Positions 27,043-36,097 of a stretch of DNA of 64,000 nucleotides are shown one piece after another. The first letter of the stretch is position 1; each line of letters begins with the position of its first letter. The notes under the pieces were generated by a model that worked only from the letters and a program-made list of their open reading frames with translations, did no database searches and had not been told where the DNA came from. Both the position numbers and the translations under genes were made by a program. The DNA is from Thiospirillum jenense (GTDB taxonomy: Bacteria > Pseudomonadota > Gammaproteobacteria > Chromatiales > Chromatiaceae), in NCBI RefSeq assembly GCF_014145225.1, contig NZ_JABVCQ010000010.1:43837-107836 (forward strand), given 5' to 3'.

Positions 27043-27069
27043 CACCCCGCCGATGTATCGGGCGGGGTG
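27043..27069. other. Strong hairpin in the flgC-flgD spacer
   Basis: Perfect 9-bp GC-rich inverted repeat CACCCCGCC / GGCGGGGTG with a 9-base loop, extendable by GAT/ATC with one bulged base. It lies between flgC and flgD, with no T run on the coding strand. It could protect or punctuate the operon mRNA. The CACCCC/GGGGTG arms recall the hairpin after rnfE. Confidence 0.5.
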
Positions 27070-27112
27070 CATGGTGAGTGGTCATTCAATTAAATTATCA
27101 GTGCCGGTGCGT

Positions 27113-27535
27113 TTAACTGGCCGCACCAATTTGTAAAGTACGCTGCAATAATTGCCGCGTGGTATTCATCACCTCGACGTTGGCTTCATAGCTGCGCGAG
27201 GCGGACATCATATTGGCCATTTCTTCAACGACGGTAATCGCTGGTCGAAAGATATAGCCCTCTTCATTGGCTAATGGATGATTTGGTTCATAATAGGGAA
27301 TGGCTTTGGCCGGTGAATCAACAACCTGTGCAACGCGCACCGGCATTGCCGCTCGGTCGGGATCAGCTTCATCTAATACGGTTTGAAATAACACCTCCTT
27401 TGGTTTATAGGCATCGTCGGCAGTGCGGGTGGCAACATTGGCATTCGCCAAATTAGATGCGACGGTATTAAGACGCACGGATTGCGCTAATAACGCCGAG
27501 GCGGATGTATTAAAAATGCTGAAAATATCGCTCAT
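27113..27535 (-). CDS. flgC: FlgC, proximal rod protein
   Basis: Proximal rod subunit. The N-terminal FNTSASALLAQSVRLNTVASNLANA and the conserved YKPKEVLFQ and SRSYEANVEVMNTTRQLLQRTL helices mark FlgC. Length 140 residues is typical (134-150). The gene is 18 bases after flgB. It retains the TTA-rich style in part while flgB upstream is GC-rich. Confidence 0.95.
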   Translation of the reverse strand: MSDIFSIFNTSASALLAQSVRLNTVASNLANANVATRTADDAYKPKEVLFQTVLDEADPDRAAMPVRVAQVVDSPAKAIPYYEPNHPLANEEGYIFRPAITVVEEMANMMSASRSYEANVEVMNTTRQLLQRTLQIGAAS

Positions 27536-27553
27536 GGGTTCATTCCTTGACGG

Positions 27554-27967
27554 TTATTCCGAGCGCATTGCAGCGCGCAGCCCCGCCACTTTGCGGGTTA
27601 AAAATTCCAAACTGCTTTGCATTTGCATGGCGTTTTCAGCAAAGGCCGCGTGTTCCAGCTGCGGATCAACCGTGTTGCCATCCAGTGACGGTTGCGCGGG
27701 AACGCGGTAGAGCTTCTCGTTTTCATACCCTTCGCCCACGCCGGCGTCGTGGAGGTGACGGGCTTGGGTGCGGATCAACGGTAGCGGTGGGATGCCACTG
27801 ATTTCGCCCTCGGCGGCGGCGAGTTCACGGCGGAAGTCAATGTCACGCGCCTTGTAATTGGGCGTGTCGGCGTTGGCTAAATTGGAGGCGAGAAAATCCA
27901 GGCGGCGGGCGCGGATTTTGACGGCCGACGGGTGGATGCTGAGTGCGCGGTCAAGGGAGAGGCTCAT
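27554..27967 (-). CDS. flgB: FlgB, proximal rod protein
   Basis: First rod protein of the flagellar axle and first gene of the flgBCDEFGHIJKL series. The N-terminus SLSLDRALSIHPSAVKIRARR, then DFLASNLANADTPNYKARDIDFR, is the family signature. The ATG at 27967 is preferred: AGGAG at 27975-27979 lies seven bases upstream, whereas the TTG at 27982 would place this site inside the gene. This gives 137 residues. A sigma-54 promoter lies about 40 bases upstream, giving a short leader. Confidence 0.94.
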   Translation of the reverse strand: MSLSLDRALSIHPSAVKIRARRLDFLASNLANADTPNYKARDIDFRRELAAAEGEISGIPPLPLIRTQARHLHDAGVGEGYENEKLYRVPAQPSLDGNTVDPQLEHAAFAENAMQMQSSLEFLTRKVAGLRAAMRSE

Positions 27968-28006
27968 CACAGTACTCCTCAAATTGAAATCGTTATCGGG
28001 TGTGAA

Positions 28007-28021
28007 GCAACCGATATGCCA
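28007..28021 (-). promoter_or_regulatory. Sigma-54 promoter of the flgB operon
   Basis: Minus strand reads TGGCAT-N5-TTGC, with GG and GC ten bases apart, an excellent match to the sigma-54 consensus. Predicted start of transcription is near 27995, leaving a leader of about 28 bases before the flgB ATG with its AGGAG site. This fits polar-flagellum hierarchies in which FleQ/FlrA/FlrC-type activators with sigma-54 drive the hook-basal body operon; no such activator gene is in the window. Confidence 0.75.
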
Positions 28022-28196
28022 AATTGAGGACAGCGGGCGGTTAACAGTGGGTAACTGTTGAGAAAATCACAGGATTTTTAATTTGCGCGCCTGACCGAGT
28101 GGCGCAAAACTGCGCAGGTCAAGTTAAACGCGGGGGAGGGGACGCGGTGACGGATTCCCGCCACTACACCGGACATGGCGGGCTAACGTTGGGATG

Positions 28197-29009
28197 TTAC
28201 AGGCGACGTAGCACCGTTCCTTGCGGCAGACGGCGGGTTTCAAACTGTTTGGTGTAGGAGGCGGCCGATTCTGAGGCGCCGATAAACAAGTAACTGCCCG
28301 GCTCTAGTTGCTTGGCGATACTGTCAAAAACTCGTCGTTTGGTGTCGGCGGAAAAATAGATCAGCACGTTGCGGCAAAACACGATGTCAAACTTGCCCAA
28401 GCTGGCGTAAGACTCCAACAGGTTGAGTTTTTGAAAGCGCACCCGCCGCTGGATATCCGGTTTGATTTGATGACCATGGGCGGTGCGGGTGAAAAATTTG
28501 TCGCGCCGGTCTTGAGTTAACCCGCGCACGATGCTTAACCCGTCATACAGCCCGGTGCGCGCATCCGTCAAAATACTCTCCGACAAATCGGTGGCGATGA
28601 TGCTGACATTGGCATTTTTAGGCGGAAAACTGGCTTCCCACTCGCTCACCGCCATCGAGATACTGTATGGCTCTTGACCGCTGGAGCAGGCGGCGGACCA
28701 GATGCGGATCGCCCGGCCGTTGGTGTGTAACTCGGGTAACAGCGTGTGGCGCAGAATTTCAAACGGGTAGATGTCACGAAACCACGACGTCTCATTCGTG
28801 GTCATGGCGTCAATCACGCGGGCTTTGAGCGTGGGATTGTTGGAACTGCGCAGCGCGTGGAGCAGGTCTTCGACGCTTTTGAAGGAAAAATCTGTCAGCA
28901 AGCGCGACAGGCGACTAGAGACTAGATATTGACGATTGGCGCCTAAGACCAATCCACAACACTCGGTCAGAAAGCGGGAAAATTCAGCATAATCAGTCGC
29001 ATCTATCAC
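28197..29009 (-). CDS. cheR: CheR, chemotaxis protein methyltransferase
   Basis: SAM-dependent enzyme methylating glutamates of chemoreceptors. The small N-terminal CheR helical domain (residues about 5-70: FSRFLTECCGLVLGANRQYL) precedes the methyltransferase domain with IRIWSAACSSGQEPYSISM (SAM loop), IIATDLSESIL and FDIVFCRNVLIYF. The GTG at 29009 is chosen because GAGGGG lies ten bases upstream; an ATG at 29054 overlapping the cheV end is possible, adding 15 residues. About 270 residues. It sits between cheV and flgB as in Vibrio and Pseudomonas. Confidence 0.94.
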   Translation of the reverse strand: MIDATDYAEFSRFLTECCGLVLGANRQYLVSSRLSRLLTDFSFKSVEDLLHALRSSNNPTLKARVIDAMTTNETSWFRDIYPFEILRHTLLPELHTNGRAIRIWSAACSSGQEPYSISMAVSEWEASFPPKNANVSIIATDLSESILTDARTGLYDGLSIVRGLTQDRRDKFFTRTAHGHQIKPDIQRRVRFQKLNLLESYASLGKFDIVFCRNVLIYFSADTKRRVFDSIAKQLEPGSYLFIGASESAASYTKQFETRRLPQGTVLRRL

Positions 29010-29037
29010 GGCGTTACAGCCCCTCAGTGTCAATAAA

Positions 29038-29967
29038 TCAGTCGTCACTGACATGTTTGAGAACAGTGTTAGCAAGTTCGTCGGGGTCAAATTTGGCCAA
29101 AAACGCATTCGCCCCGGCGCTGCGTACCAAGTCTGCATTAAATTGACCACTCAGCGACGAGTGCAGCACGATCTTGAGGGTGCGTAATTTCTCATGCTCG
29201 CGGATGCTGCGCGTTAGAGTATAACCATCCATGCGCGGCATTTCGATGTCGGAAATAATCAACGAAAATGCCGCCGCGGTCTCATCGCCAGAATCAACCA
29301 GTTCCTTGAGGTACTCAAACGCCGCTCGACCGTCCGGACGAGTTTCGACCTCAAATCCCATGTCGGTCAAACTGCGTTCAATTTGTTTGCGCGCCACCAC
29401 CGAGTCATCCACCACCAATACCCGTTTGGCGCCATATTTCCCCTGAGCGCGACGTTGTATTTCTTTTGAAATGCCGGCTTTAGCGGGATTAATCTGGGCA
29501 AATACGCGCTCGACATCGATGATTTCGACCCAGTGGCCGTCCACGTCGGTGACGGCGACTAGGTAACTTTCATGGCCAGTGCCACGCGGCGGCGGCTTCA
29601 CTTTTTCCCAGGTGACGTTGACAATCCGCTCTACGCCCGACACCCAAAAACCCTGCACCGAGCGGTTGAACTCGGTCACAATCACTTTGGCGTCCTGAGC
29701 GGTTGCCAGTTCGGTTTGTGACGGAAAGCCGATTGCGCGTGCTAGGTCAATAATCGCCACCGTTTGTTTACGGATGGTTGCCACGCCGCAAACAATGGAT
29801 GCTGCGCCGGGTAATTGCCGCAAGATCGGGCGGGCAATGACCTCGCGTACCTTAAACACATTGATGCCGAATGTCTGCTTGCTACCCAGATGAAACAGCA
29901 GCAACTCCATCCGATTCTGACCGACCAGACGAGTACGCTGGTCAATATCGTCAATAAGCTGACTCAC
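29038..29967 (-). CDS. cheV: CheV, CheW-receiver chemotaxis coupling protein
   Basis: Coupling protein with an N-terminal CheW domain (about residues 10-165; starts QRTRLVGQNRMELLLFHLGS, then INVFKVREVI) and a C-terminal receiver (about 180-305). The receiver has VLVVDDSVVARKQIE and phospho-acceptor Asp in LIISDIEMPRMDGYTL. It may dampen or adapt signalling to the kinase CheA. The GTG at 29967 is preferred: GGGAGG lies eight bases upstream and homologs start within two or three residues of LIDDIDQRT. About 309 residues. First gene of the cheV-cheR-flg series. Confidence 0.93.
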   Translation of the reverse strand: MSQLIDDIDQRTRLVGQNRMELLLFHLGSKQTFGINVFKVREVIARPILRQLPGAASIVCGVATIRKQTVAIIDLARAIGFPSQTELATAQDAKVIVTEFNRSVQGFWVSGVERIVNVTWEKVKPPPRGTGHESYLVAVTDVDGHWVEIIDVERVFAQINPAKAGISKEIQRRAQGKYGAKRVLVVDDSVVARKQIERSLTDMGFEVETRPDGRAAFEYLKELVDSGDETAAAFSLIISDIEMPRMDGYTLTRSIREHEKLRTLKIVLHSSLSGQFNADLVRSAGANAFLAKFDPDELANTVLKHVSDD

Positions 29968-30130
29968 ATCTCCTTCCTCCCAACGCCGACGATGTTGAGT
30001 ACAACAGCATGATAGCCTAGCACAGATGAGTGCGGTCGTTGTTTTGTTGTCAGGCGTGACGCGAATGATGTGGTTTATCATCTCACCGCATCCGGCACAT
30101 TAGTCGGACATATTATGATTGATTTATGCT

Positions 30131-32191
30131 ATGAATCCGTCTCAACATCACGCGCAATCATCACACCTGACGCCCGCATCTCTATTGCCGCCTACGTTGC
30201 CGCAATTCCATCAATTGCACCCCAGCAATCAATTAACCACCATTTTCGATCACTGCCACCAATACATTTATGCCAACGAAGGTTTACTCAAAACCAGCAT
30301 TTTTCACGAATTAGTCAAGCTCTTATTATTAAAATTATACGATGAACAGCACCACTCAAACGCACTTAGCTTTGGCATCACCGCTAACGAATATCAAGCA
30401 GTTTCAACACAACAACCGAATACTTTTTTACCGCGCTTAACCGCATTATTTAATCAGGTACAACGGTGCTATGCGCAATTCATTCCGGCACATACCGCCA
30501 GTCGTTTCACACCACTGACATTGGCGTATGTGGTCAATCAATTACAATGGCTCAATCTCACGCAAACCCCGGGCGATATTAAAGGCAGTGCATTTCAAAC
30601 CTTAATTCACCGCCACCAACGCAGCGAGCGCGGCGCCTTTTTTACACCGCCGCCGGTCGTGCAATTGGCAATTGCGTTAATTGATCCGCAACCGCACGAA
30701 CGCATCATTGATCCAGCCTGCGGCAGCGGGGGCTTTTTAATTGCAGCACTCAACCATCTCACCCAACAGTCATTGCCGACCTTTAATCGCACCAAGTATA
30801 TTCAACACTGTTTAATGGGCATCGAGTTTAATCCCGATGTCGCCCAAGCCGCACTCCTACGCTTATTATTTGAAGGCGGCAGCGGCTCAGAACTCATCTG
30901 CGCCAACAGCCTCATTGGACTTGAAAATCAATACAACCAATTTGATTTAGTATTGACCAACCCGCCCTTCGGCAATAAAGGCAAGGTGACAGATCGCACA
31001 ATTCTACGCCCTTATCAATTAGCTAAAAAATGGCAGAAAGTAAATGACACCTGGCAACCAACTCAATATGAATTAAGCGGGCAAACGCCGGATGTCTTAT
31101 TGCTCGAACAATGCGTCAATCTATTACGTCCCGGCGGGCGCTTGGCAATTATACTGCCGGATGGTTTATTGCAAAACAATTCTCATGCGCCAATGCGGGT
31201 GTGGTGGCGGTCACACATGGATATTTGCGCGATCATTTCATTACCACAAGAGACCTTCGTTCCCTACGGTACCAGTATTAAAACTTCGTTAATAATTGCC
31301 CAAAAACGGCCGACTCATCGTGCGTATTGTTTCATGGCACGGATTAAACACATTGGTTACACGGTGAAAGGACAGCCGTGTTATCAACGCGATGCGCACG
31401 GACAGATCATTCAAACCGCGGCCGGTTCACCGCTCATTGACAGCGATATTAATACGATTGTTCATGCGTTCACTGCATTCACCAACGATCAGTCCATTGC
31501 CGACGATGACCGCCATTTTGTTGTCACGCAAACTGCCATAACTTCACGATTAGACGTGGAATTCTATTTGCCTAGCGGTCAACACTTATTGCATCAGTTA
31601 ATCAACGCAGGCGCCCAACCATTAAGTGAATTCGTGCAATTTGTCACCAAAGCAGATTCATTTCGTTTCACCGCCGCCGGCACAATTCGTTATATTGCAA
31701 TTGCCGATGTGGATTATCGCACCATGCAAGTCATTCGCCAGCAACTATTAAATGTGTCTGATGTGCCGTCTCGCGCAACGTATCGCTTATGTGAAAATGA
31801 TATTATCGTTGCAATTGCTGGTGCAAATACCGGTAGCCCGCGTCAAGCCACCGCGTGGATTGGTGCTGACGCGGCGGGTGCTATCTGTTCTAATGGCTTC
31901 GCCGTATTGCGCGCCATTCACGATATTGAACCGCTGTTTTTATTAGCGTATATGCGGACTGCGACCTGTTTACGTCAAATAAAACGCTTGGTCACCGGCC
32001 ATGCAATTCCCGCCATTGCACTGGATGATTTGGCAACCGTATTGGTACCAATTCCGCCGGTTGCTGAACAACGCCGGATCGCTATGTTAATTGCGGACAT
32101 GCAACGACAGCAGCGCATTTTATTAATGACGGGTGAACAGGTGATTCAGGCGACGCAGCATCTGTTGACGGCGCAGTGTCGAGTTGTTTAA
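30131..32191 (+). CDS. N6-adenine DNA methylase fused to a type I-like specificity domain
   Basis: HsdM-type methylase joined to an HsdS-type target-recognition region in one chain. The N-terminal helical region (NEGLLKTSIFHELVKLLLLKLYDE) is the HsdM N-domain. SAM motif I is DPACGSGGFLIAAL and catalytic motif IV is LTNPPFGNKGK (NPPF). Residues about 480-685 look like a single specificity half: DFVQ/FVTKADSF, YIAIADVDYRTM, and the conserved ending IPPVAEQRRIAMLI with a coiled helix. No hsdR or nuclease domain is present nearby, so this appears to be an orphan modification enzyme. ATG 30131 is used; TTG at 30119 is possible. It diverges from cheV. Confidence 0.85.
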   Translation: MNPSQHHAQSSHLTPASLLPPTLPQFHQLHPSNQLTTIFDHCHQYIYANEGLLKTSIFHELVKLLLLKLYDEQHHSNALSFGITANEYQAVSTQQPNTFLPRLTALFNQVQRCYAQFIPAHTASRFTPLTLAYVVNQLQWLNLTQTPGDIKGSAFQTLIHRHQRSERGAFFTPPPVVQLAIALIDPQPHERIIDPACGSGGFLIAALNHLTQQSLPTFNRTKYIQHCLMGIEFNPDVAQAALLRLLFEGGSGSELICANSLIGLENQYNQFDLVLTNPPFGNKGKVTDRTILRPYQLAKKWQKVNDTWQPTQYELSGQTPDVLLLEQCVNLLRPGGRLAIILPDGLLQNNSHAPMRVWWRSHMDICAIISLPQETFVPYGTSIKTSLIIAQKRPTHRAYCFMARIKHIGYTVKGQPCYQRDAHGQIIQTAAGSPLIDSDINTIVHAFTAFTNDQSIADDDRHFVVTQTAITSRLDVEFYLPSGQHLLHQLINAGAQPLSEFVQFVTKADSFRFTAAGTIRYIAIADVDYRTMQVIRQQLLNVSDVPSRATYRLCENDIIVAIAGANTGSPRQATAWIGADAAGAICSNGFAVLRAIHDIEPLFLLAYMRTATCLRQIKRLVTGHAIPAIALDDLATVLVPIPPVAEQRRIAMLIADMQRQQRILLMTGEQVIQATQHLLTAQCRVV

Positions 32192-32280
32192 TCAGGCGTT
32201 GCCGACTTTACCACCATTTATAAAAACAGCAGGACAACTTTGATTAGTCCCGCAATTTAATCCATAAAGGGCGCTTTCTT

Positions 32281-32958
32281 TTGAATAATTTAAACAAACA
32301 ATCCCATGCTTTTCTCCGCTTTGCCATTGATGCAGGTGTATTACGCTTTGGCAATTTTACTTTAAAATCTGGGCGACAAAGTCCCTACTTTTTCAATGCC
32401 GGTTTATTTCACACCGGCGCTCAGATTGCACAACTCGGGCGCTATTATGCGGCGACGCTGGTCAGCTCAACATTGAATTATGACATGCTCTTTGGTCCAG
32501 CGTATAAAGGCATTCCATTAGCAGTGGCGACGGCTATCGCATTAGCCGAACAGCATGGTTATGATGTGCCGTATGCGTTTAATCGTAAAGAAACTAAAGA
32601 TCACGGCGAAGGCGGGCAAATGATTGGTGCGCCATTAAGTCGCCGCGTGTTAATTATTGATGATGTAATGACGGCGGGGACGGCGGTGCGTGAGGCGGTC
32701 AATTTAATTGAAGCGGCGGGTGCAAAACCGGCGGGGGTGATTATTGCATTAGATCGCGGTGAACGGGGTTATCGGCATTCATCCGCAGTTAATGAGGTGC
32801 AAACGCAATTCGGTATTCCAGTCGTGAGCATTGCTCATATTCGGGATTTAATTCAGTTATTACGCGAGCCGAGCGCGGCGCATTTTGCTGATGCTGCTAC
32901 GCGGGCGGCGCTGCTTGATTATTACCGTACGCATGGCGTTGACTCGTTAGCAGATTAA
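32281..32958 (+). CDS. pyrE: Orotate phosphoribosyltransferase
   Basis: Converts orotate and PRPP to OMP in pyrimidine synthesis. [20 protein letters not shown] near the N-terminus and the PRPP-binding loop [13 protein letters not shown] are conserved, as is [14 protein letters not shown] (here [13 protein letters not shown]), the flexible catalytic loop. Length 225 residues is slightly longer than E. coli (213). The start is TTG: no ATG or GTG lies between it and the conserved region, and AAAGGG lies nine bases upstream. It precedes ssb with a promoter between them. Confidence 0.94.
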   Translation: MNNLNKQSHAFLRFAIDAGVLRFGNFTLKSGRQSPYFFNAGLFHTGAQIAQLGRYYAATLVSSTLNYDMLFGPAYKGIPLAVATAIALAEQHGYDVPYAFNRKETKDHGEGGQMIGAPLSRRVLIIDDVMTAGTAVREAVNLIEAAGAKPAGVIIALDRGERGYRHSSAVNEVQTQFGIPVVSIAHIRDLIQLLREPSAAHFADAATRAALLDYYRTHGVDSLAD

Positions 32959-33042
32959 ACTGATTGGCTTGCGCAATCATCTAATCCGCTGTTTTCACTC
33001 GGCACTGTGAATGATTTCAGTGCGTGATGTGTCAAGGTGTTG

Positions 33043-33048
33043 TATAAT
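33043..33048 (+). promoter_or_regulatory. Candidate -10 box upstream of ssb
   Basis: Perfect TATAAT preceded by TTG, 38 bases before the ssb ATG. The region 17 bases further upstream does not show a convincing -35 box. The same GTTGTATAAT string precedes yebC, which supports use as a vegetative promoter element. Confidence 0.5.
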
Positions 33049-33086
33049 GATAAATCACGATTAATTAAATGAGAGGGAGGCGTTGT

Positions 33087-33716
33087 ATGGCAACACGCGG
33101 TATCAATAAAGTAATTCTCATTGGACATTTGGGCAAGGATCCCGACGTGCGCTATTTTCCCAGCGGCGATGCGGTGGCGAATTTCAATCTCGCCACCAGT
33201 GAAGCGTGGAGAGATCGTAATACCGGCGAGCTACAGGAGCGAACTGAATGGCATCGTGTCGCCATTTTCGGCAAAGCTGCTGAGGTGGCTAAACAGTATT
33301 TGCGCAAGGGTTCAAAGGTGTATATCGAAGGCAAGCTGCGCACCCGCAAATGGCAGACGGCTGATGGGCAGGATCGCTACACCACCGAGGTGGTGGTGGA
33401 CATCGGCGGCACGATGCAGTTGCTGGACTCGCGCTCAAGCGGCAGCAGTGAGTTTGAGGCGTCGGATCAGTTCACCACGCCACCGCCGCCGTATGCTGCG
33501 CCCGTGCAACCTGCGCCACCGCCGGTGCAACCTGCGCCACCGCCGGTGCAATCAGCGCCTGCGCCAGTGCAACCTGCGCCTGCGCCAGCACCACAGTCTG
33601 CTTACGGTCGCCATCTCGATCCCAACTTCACTGATGCCACGCCCGTCCCACCGCTACCCACTCGTCAGCCCATGACCAGTGAGGCGGCGCCGTTTGATGA
33701 CGATATTCCGTTTTAA
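33087..33716 (+). CDS. ssb: Single-stranded DNA-binding protein
   Basis: OB-fold protein coating single-stranded DNA and recruiting repair and replication partners. The OB domain spans residues 1-112 ([43 protein letters not shown]). A Pro/Ala/Gln linker contains four seven-residue repeats of the VQPAPPP type. The acidic tip DDDIPF at the C-terminus is the canonical partner-binding motif. The ATG at 33087 has GGGAGG nine bases upstream; the longer frame from 33069 is not needed. About 209 residues. Confidence 0.96.
   Translation: MATRGINKVILIGHLGKDPDVRYFPSGDAVANFNLATSEAWRDRNTGELQERTEWHRVAIFGKAAEVAKQYLRKGSKVYIEGKLRTRKWQTADGQDRYTTEVVVDIGGTMQLLDSRSSGSSEFEASDQFTTPPPPYAAPVQPAPPPVQPAPPPVQSAPAPVQPAPAPAPQSAYGRHLDPNFTDATPVPPLPTRQPMTSEAAPFDDDIPF
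33504..33587 (+). repeat. 21-bp tandem repeat in the ssb linker
   Basis: Four in-frame 21-base units starting with GTGCAA. The first two are identical, and the third and fourth carry a few substitutions, mostly changing Pro codons to Ala. It encodes [28 protein letters not shown]. Copy number could vary between strains without changing the frame. Confidence 0.9.
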
Positions 33717-33739
33717 CGCGATGACTGAGCAGTTTTGAC

Positions 33740-34639
33740 ATGACAAATTCAAATGTTCCACGCATTTTGTTAATTGGTTCGGACGGGCAGGTCGGCTGGG
33801 AATTGCGCCGCAGTCTGGCCACCGTCGGGCAAGTGATCGCCGCCTCACTCACCGGACAAGAGGGGCCGGCGGTGGATTTATCCCAGCCGGACTCGGTACA
33901 CCAGTTATTTGACGCCACCGCGCCGGATGTCGTGGTCAACGCGGCGGCGTACACGGCGGTTGATCGCGCCGAAACCGAGCCTGAGCTGGCGCTGGCAATC
34001 AACGGCACGGCGGTGGCGATCATGGCGGAACGGGCGGCCGCTCGCGGCATTCCGGTCGTGCATTACTCGACCGATTTCGTGTTTTCGGGCGACACCGATC
34101 ATCCCTACCGCGAGGATGACGAGCCGCAGCCGTTGAACGTGTACGGGCAGACCAAGTTGGCGGGTGAGCGGGCGCTGCTAGATTCGGACGCGCCGGCGCT
34201 AATTTTCCGCACCGCGTGGGTCTATGGTGTGCGCGGTAACAATTTTCTGCTAACCATGCGGCGGTTGTTTCGTGAACAGAGCGAGTTGCGCGTGGTCAAC
34301 GATCAATTCGGCACCCCGACCTGGAGTCGGCTGTTGGCGGAGGTCACGGCGCAGATTCTCTACCGCGTGGTGCAGGGCGAGCTAGACATGGCGCGGGTGC
34401 AGGGGCTGTATCATGTCACCAGCGCCGGCGCCACCTCGTGGTTGAGTTTTGCCGAAGCGATCCGCGATTTGAGCGACGCTGACTGTCGGCTGCTGCCCAT
34501 CGCCAGCGCCGATTACCAAGCACCAGCGCGGCGGCCGGCGTATTCTGTACTTGATACCAGTCGCTTCCGCACCACATTTGGGCTAACCCTGCCCGACTGG
34601 CGGCACTCGCTGGCGCTGTGTTTGGCCGATTTACGCTGA
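33740..34639 (+). CDS. rfbD: dTDP-4-dehydrorhamnose reductase
   Basis: Last step of dTDP-L-rhamnose synthesis (RmlD), an NAD(P)H-dependent extended SDR. The nucleotide-binding motif is GSDGQVGWELRR; VVNAAAYTAVDRAE, STDFVFSGD and the catalytic Tyr/Lys in YGQTKLAGE follow. Length 299 residues is normal. rfbA, rfbB and rfbC are not next to it, so it is a stand-alone copy. It lies 23 bases after ssb. Codon use is clearly GC-rich (CTG, GCG, CGC), unlike fba downstream. dTDP-rhamnose would feed the surface polysaccharides made by glycosyltransferases like those at the window's right end. Confidence 0.93.
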   Translation: MTNSNVPRILLIGSDGQVGWELRRSLATVGQVIAASLTGQEGPAVDLSQPDSVHQLFDATAPDVVVNAAAYTAVDRAETEPELALAINGTAVAIMAERAAARGIPVVHYSTDFVFSGDTDHPYREDDEPQPLNVYGQTKLAGERALLDSDAPALIFRTAWVYGVRGNNFLLTMRRLFREQSELRVVNDQFGTPTWSRLLAEVTAQILYRVVQGELDMARVQGLYHVTSAGATSWLSFAEAIRDLSDADCRLLPIASADYQAPARRPAYSVLDTSRFRTTFGLTLPDWRHSLALCLADLR

Positions 34640-34855
34640 TTTGCCGTACAATTGGCGGCGCGTGATGGATCAAATAATCACTCACCCGCCGTTATTCACA
34701 ACGGTTCATTAGACTGGTTTCATTCGTATTCGCGCCGGCACATGACCAACTGAATTGGTTTAACCGACTGATTTAACCGATTCACGCACTCATCAACGGC
34801 GTGTTTTTCACCCGCGCATCATGCGCTTTTATTGATTAGATAGGACTGTATCCCA

Positions 34856-35920
34856 ATGGCTTTAATCTCAATGCGTCAAATGCTGGATCATGCGGCTGAA
34901 TACGGCTATGGTGTCCCGGCATTCAATGTCAATAACTTAGAACAAATGCGCGCTATTATGGAAGCGGCGGATGAAACGGATTCCCCCGTCATCGTGCAAG
35001 CCTCCGCTGGTGCGCGTAAATATGCGGGCGCCCCGTTTTTACGCCATTTAATTCTCGCGGCAATTGAAGAATGGCCGCATATTCCCGTGTGTATGCACCA
35101 GGATCATGGCACCTCCGCCGCCGTCTGCCAGCGGTCCATTCAATTGGGCTTTAGCTCAGTAATGATGGACGGTTCATTAGGCGAAGATGGCAAAACCCCC
35201 ACCACTTATGAATACAACGTGGATGTCACCCGCCGCGTGGTGGAAATGTCTCATGCCTGCGGCGTCTCCGTTGAAGGTGAATTAGGCTGCTTGGGTTCAT
35301 TAGAAACGGGGCAAGCCGGTGAAGAAGATGGTATTGGCGCCGAAGGCACGCTCGATCATAGTCAATTATTAACTGACCCCGAAGAAGCGGCCGATTTCGT
35401 GAAAAAGACCGGCGTTGATGCGCTGGCAATTGCCATTGGTACGTCACACGGCGCTTATAAATTCACCCGCCCACCGACTGGCGACATTTTAGCCATTGAA
35501 CGTGTCAAACAAATCCATGCGCGTATTCCCACCACTCATTTAGTCATGCACGGCTCATCCTCCGTGCCACAAGAATGGTTAAAGATCATTGACCAATTCG
35601 GCGGCAATATGGGCGAAACCTATGGTGTGCCAGTTGAAGAAATCGTGGAAGGCATTAAAAACGGCGTACGCAAAGTCAATATTGATACCGATTTGCGCAT
35701 GGCCTCCACTGGTGCAATTCGCCGCGATTTAGCGCAAAATCCTAAAAACTTTGATCCACGCAAATACTTCATTGCCGCCACTAAAGCAATGAAAGAGATT
35801 TGCAAAGCGCGCTATGAAGCATTCGGCACGGCGGGCAATGGGTCTAAAATTAAAGTGCTGTCATTAGAAGTGATGACAGCGCGTTATACCAAAGGCGAGT
35901 TAGACCCGAAAATCAATTAA
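34856..35920 (+). CDS. fba: Fructose-bisphosphate aldolase, class II (Calvin-cycle subtype)
   Basis: Zinc-dependent aldolase interconverting fructose 1,6-bisphosphate with DHAP and glyceraldehyde 3-phosphate. Metal and substrate residues are seen in [11 protein letters not shown] (zinc His), [18 protein letters not shown] and VMHGSSSVP. The length of 354 residues and the N-terminus [25 protein letters not shown] fit the CbbA-like subtype common in autotrophic and photosynthetic proteobacteria. Its own leader of about 200 bases and a good terminator make it a single-gene unit. Confidence 0.95.
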   Translation: MALISMRQMLDHAAEYGYGVPAFNVNNLEQMRAIMEAADETDSPVIVQASAGARKYAGAPFLRHLILAAIEEWPHIPVCMHQDHGTSAAVCQRSIQLGFSSVMMDGSLGEDGKTPTTYEYNVDVTRRVVEMSHACGVSVEGELGCLGSLETGQAGEEDGIGAEGTLDHSQLLTDPEEAADFVKKTGVDALAIAIGTSHGAYKFTRPPTGDILAIERVKQIHARIPTTHLVMHGSSSVPQEWLKIIDQFGGNMGETYGVPVEEIVEGIKNGVRKVNIDTDLRMASTGAIRRDLAQNPKNFDPRKYFIAATKAMKEICKARYEAFGTAGNGSKIKVLSLEVMTARYTKGELDPKIN

Positions 35921-35978
35921 GCACCACTTGATGCTGTCATGTGCCGCTGATTGAAATTAACCATTAGCGGCGATTAAA

Positions 35979-36009
35979 AACGGGAGTGTTCGCACACTCT
36001 CGTTTTTTT
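35979..36009 (+). terminator. Intrinsic terminator after fba
   Basis: Eleven-bp stem AACGGGAGTGT / ACACTCTCGTT (one G-T pair) with a TCGC loop, followed by a run of seven T residues from 36003. It starts 58 bases after the fba stop. Clear rho-independent terminator. Confidence 0.9.
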
Positions 36010-36040
36010 ATAGTTGTTTTAACCGTTAAAATCAACCAGT

Positions 36041-36075
36041 TGATCGTTACCACGCGCCCGCCTGAGAACGGATCA
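36041..36075. repeat. Dispersed GATCGTT hairpin repeat, copy 3
   Basis: Imperfect copy: TGATCGTTaCC on the left and GAACGgATCA on the right, around a CACGCGCCCGCC centre. It lies just after the fba terminator and 23 bases before maf. The centre is closer to the widespread GTTCCCACGCTC-type repeat than copies 1 and 2. Confidence 0.65.
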
Positions 36076-36097
36076 AATACAATTTTAATCAGCTGTT

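Noticed and set aside
27991..28021. Possible sigma-28 element TTATCGG near the flgB promoter
   Set aside because: The required TAAA box at the correct distance is missing, whereas a sigma-54 match with correct spacing overlaps the same site.
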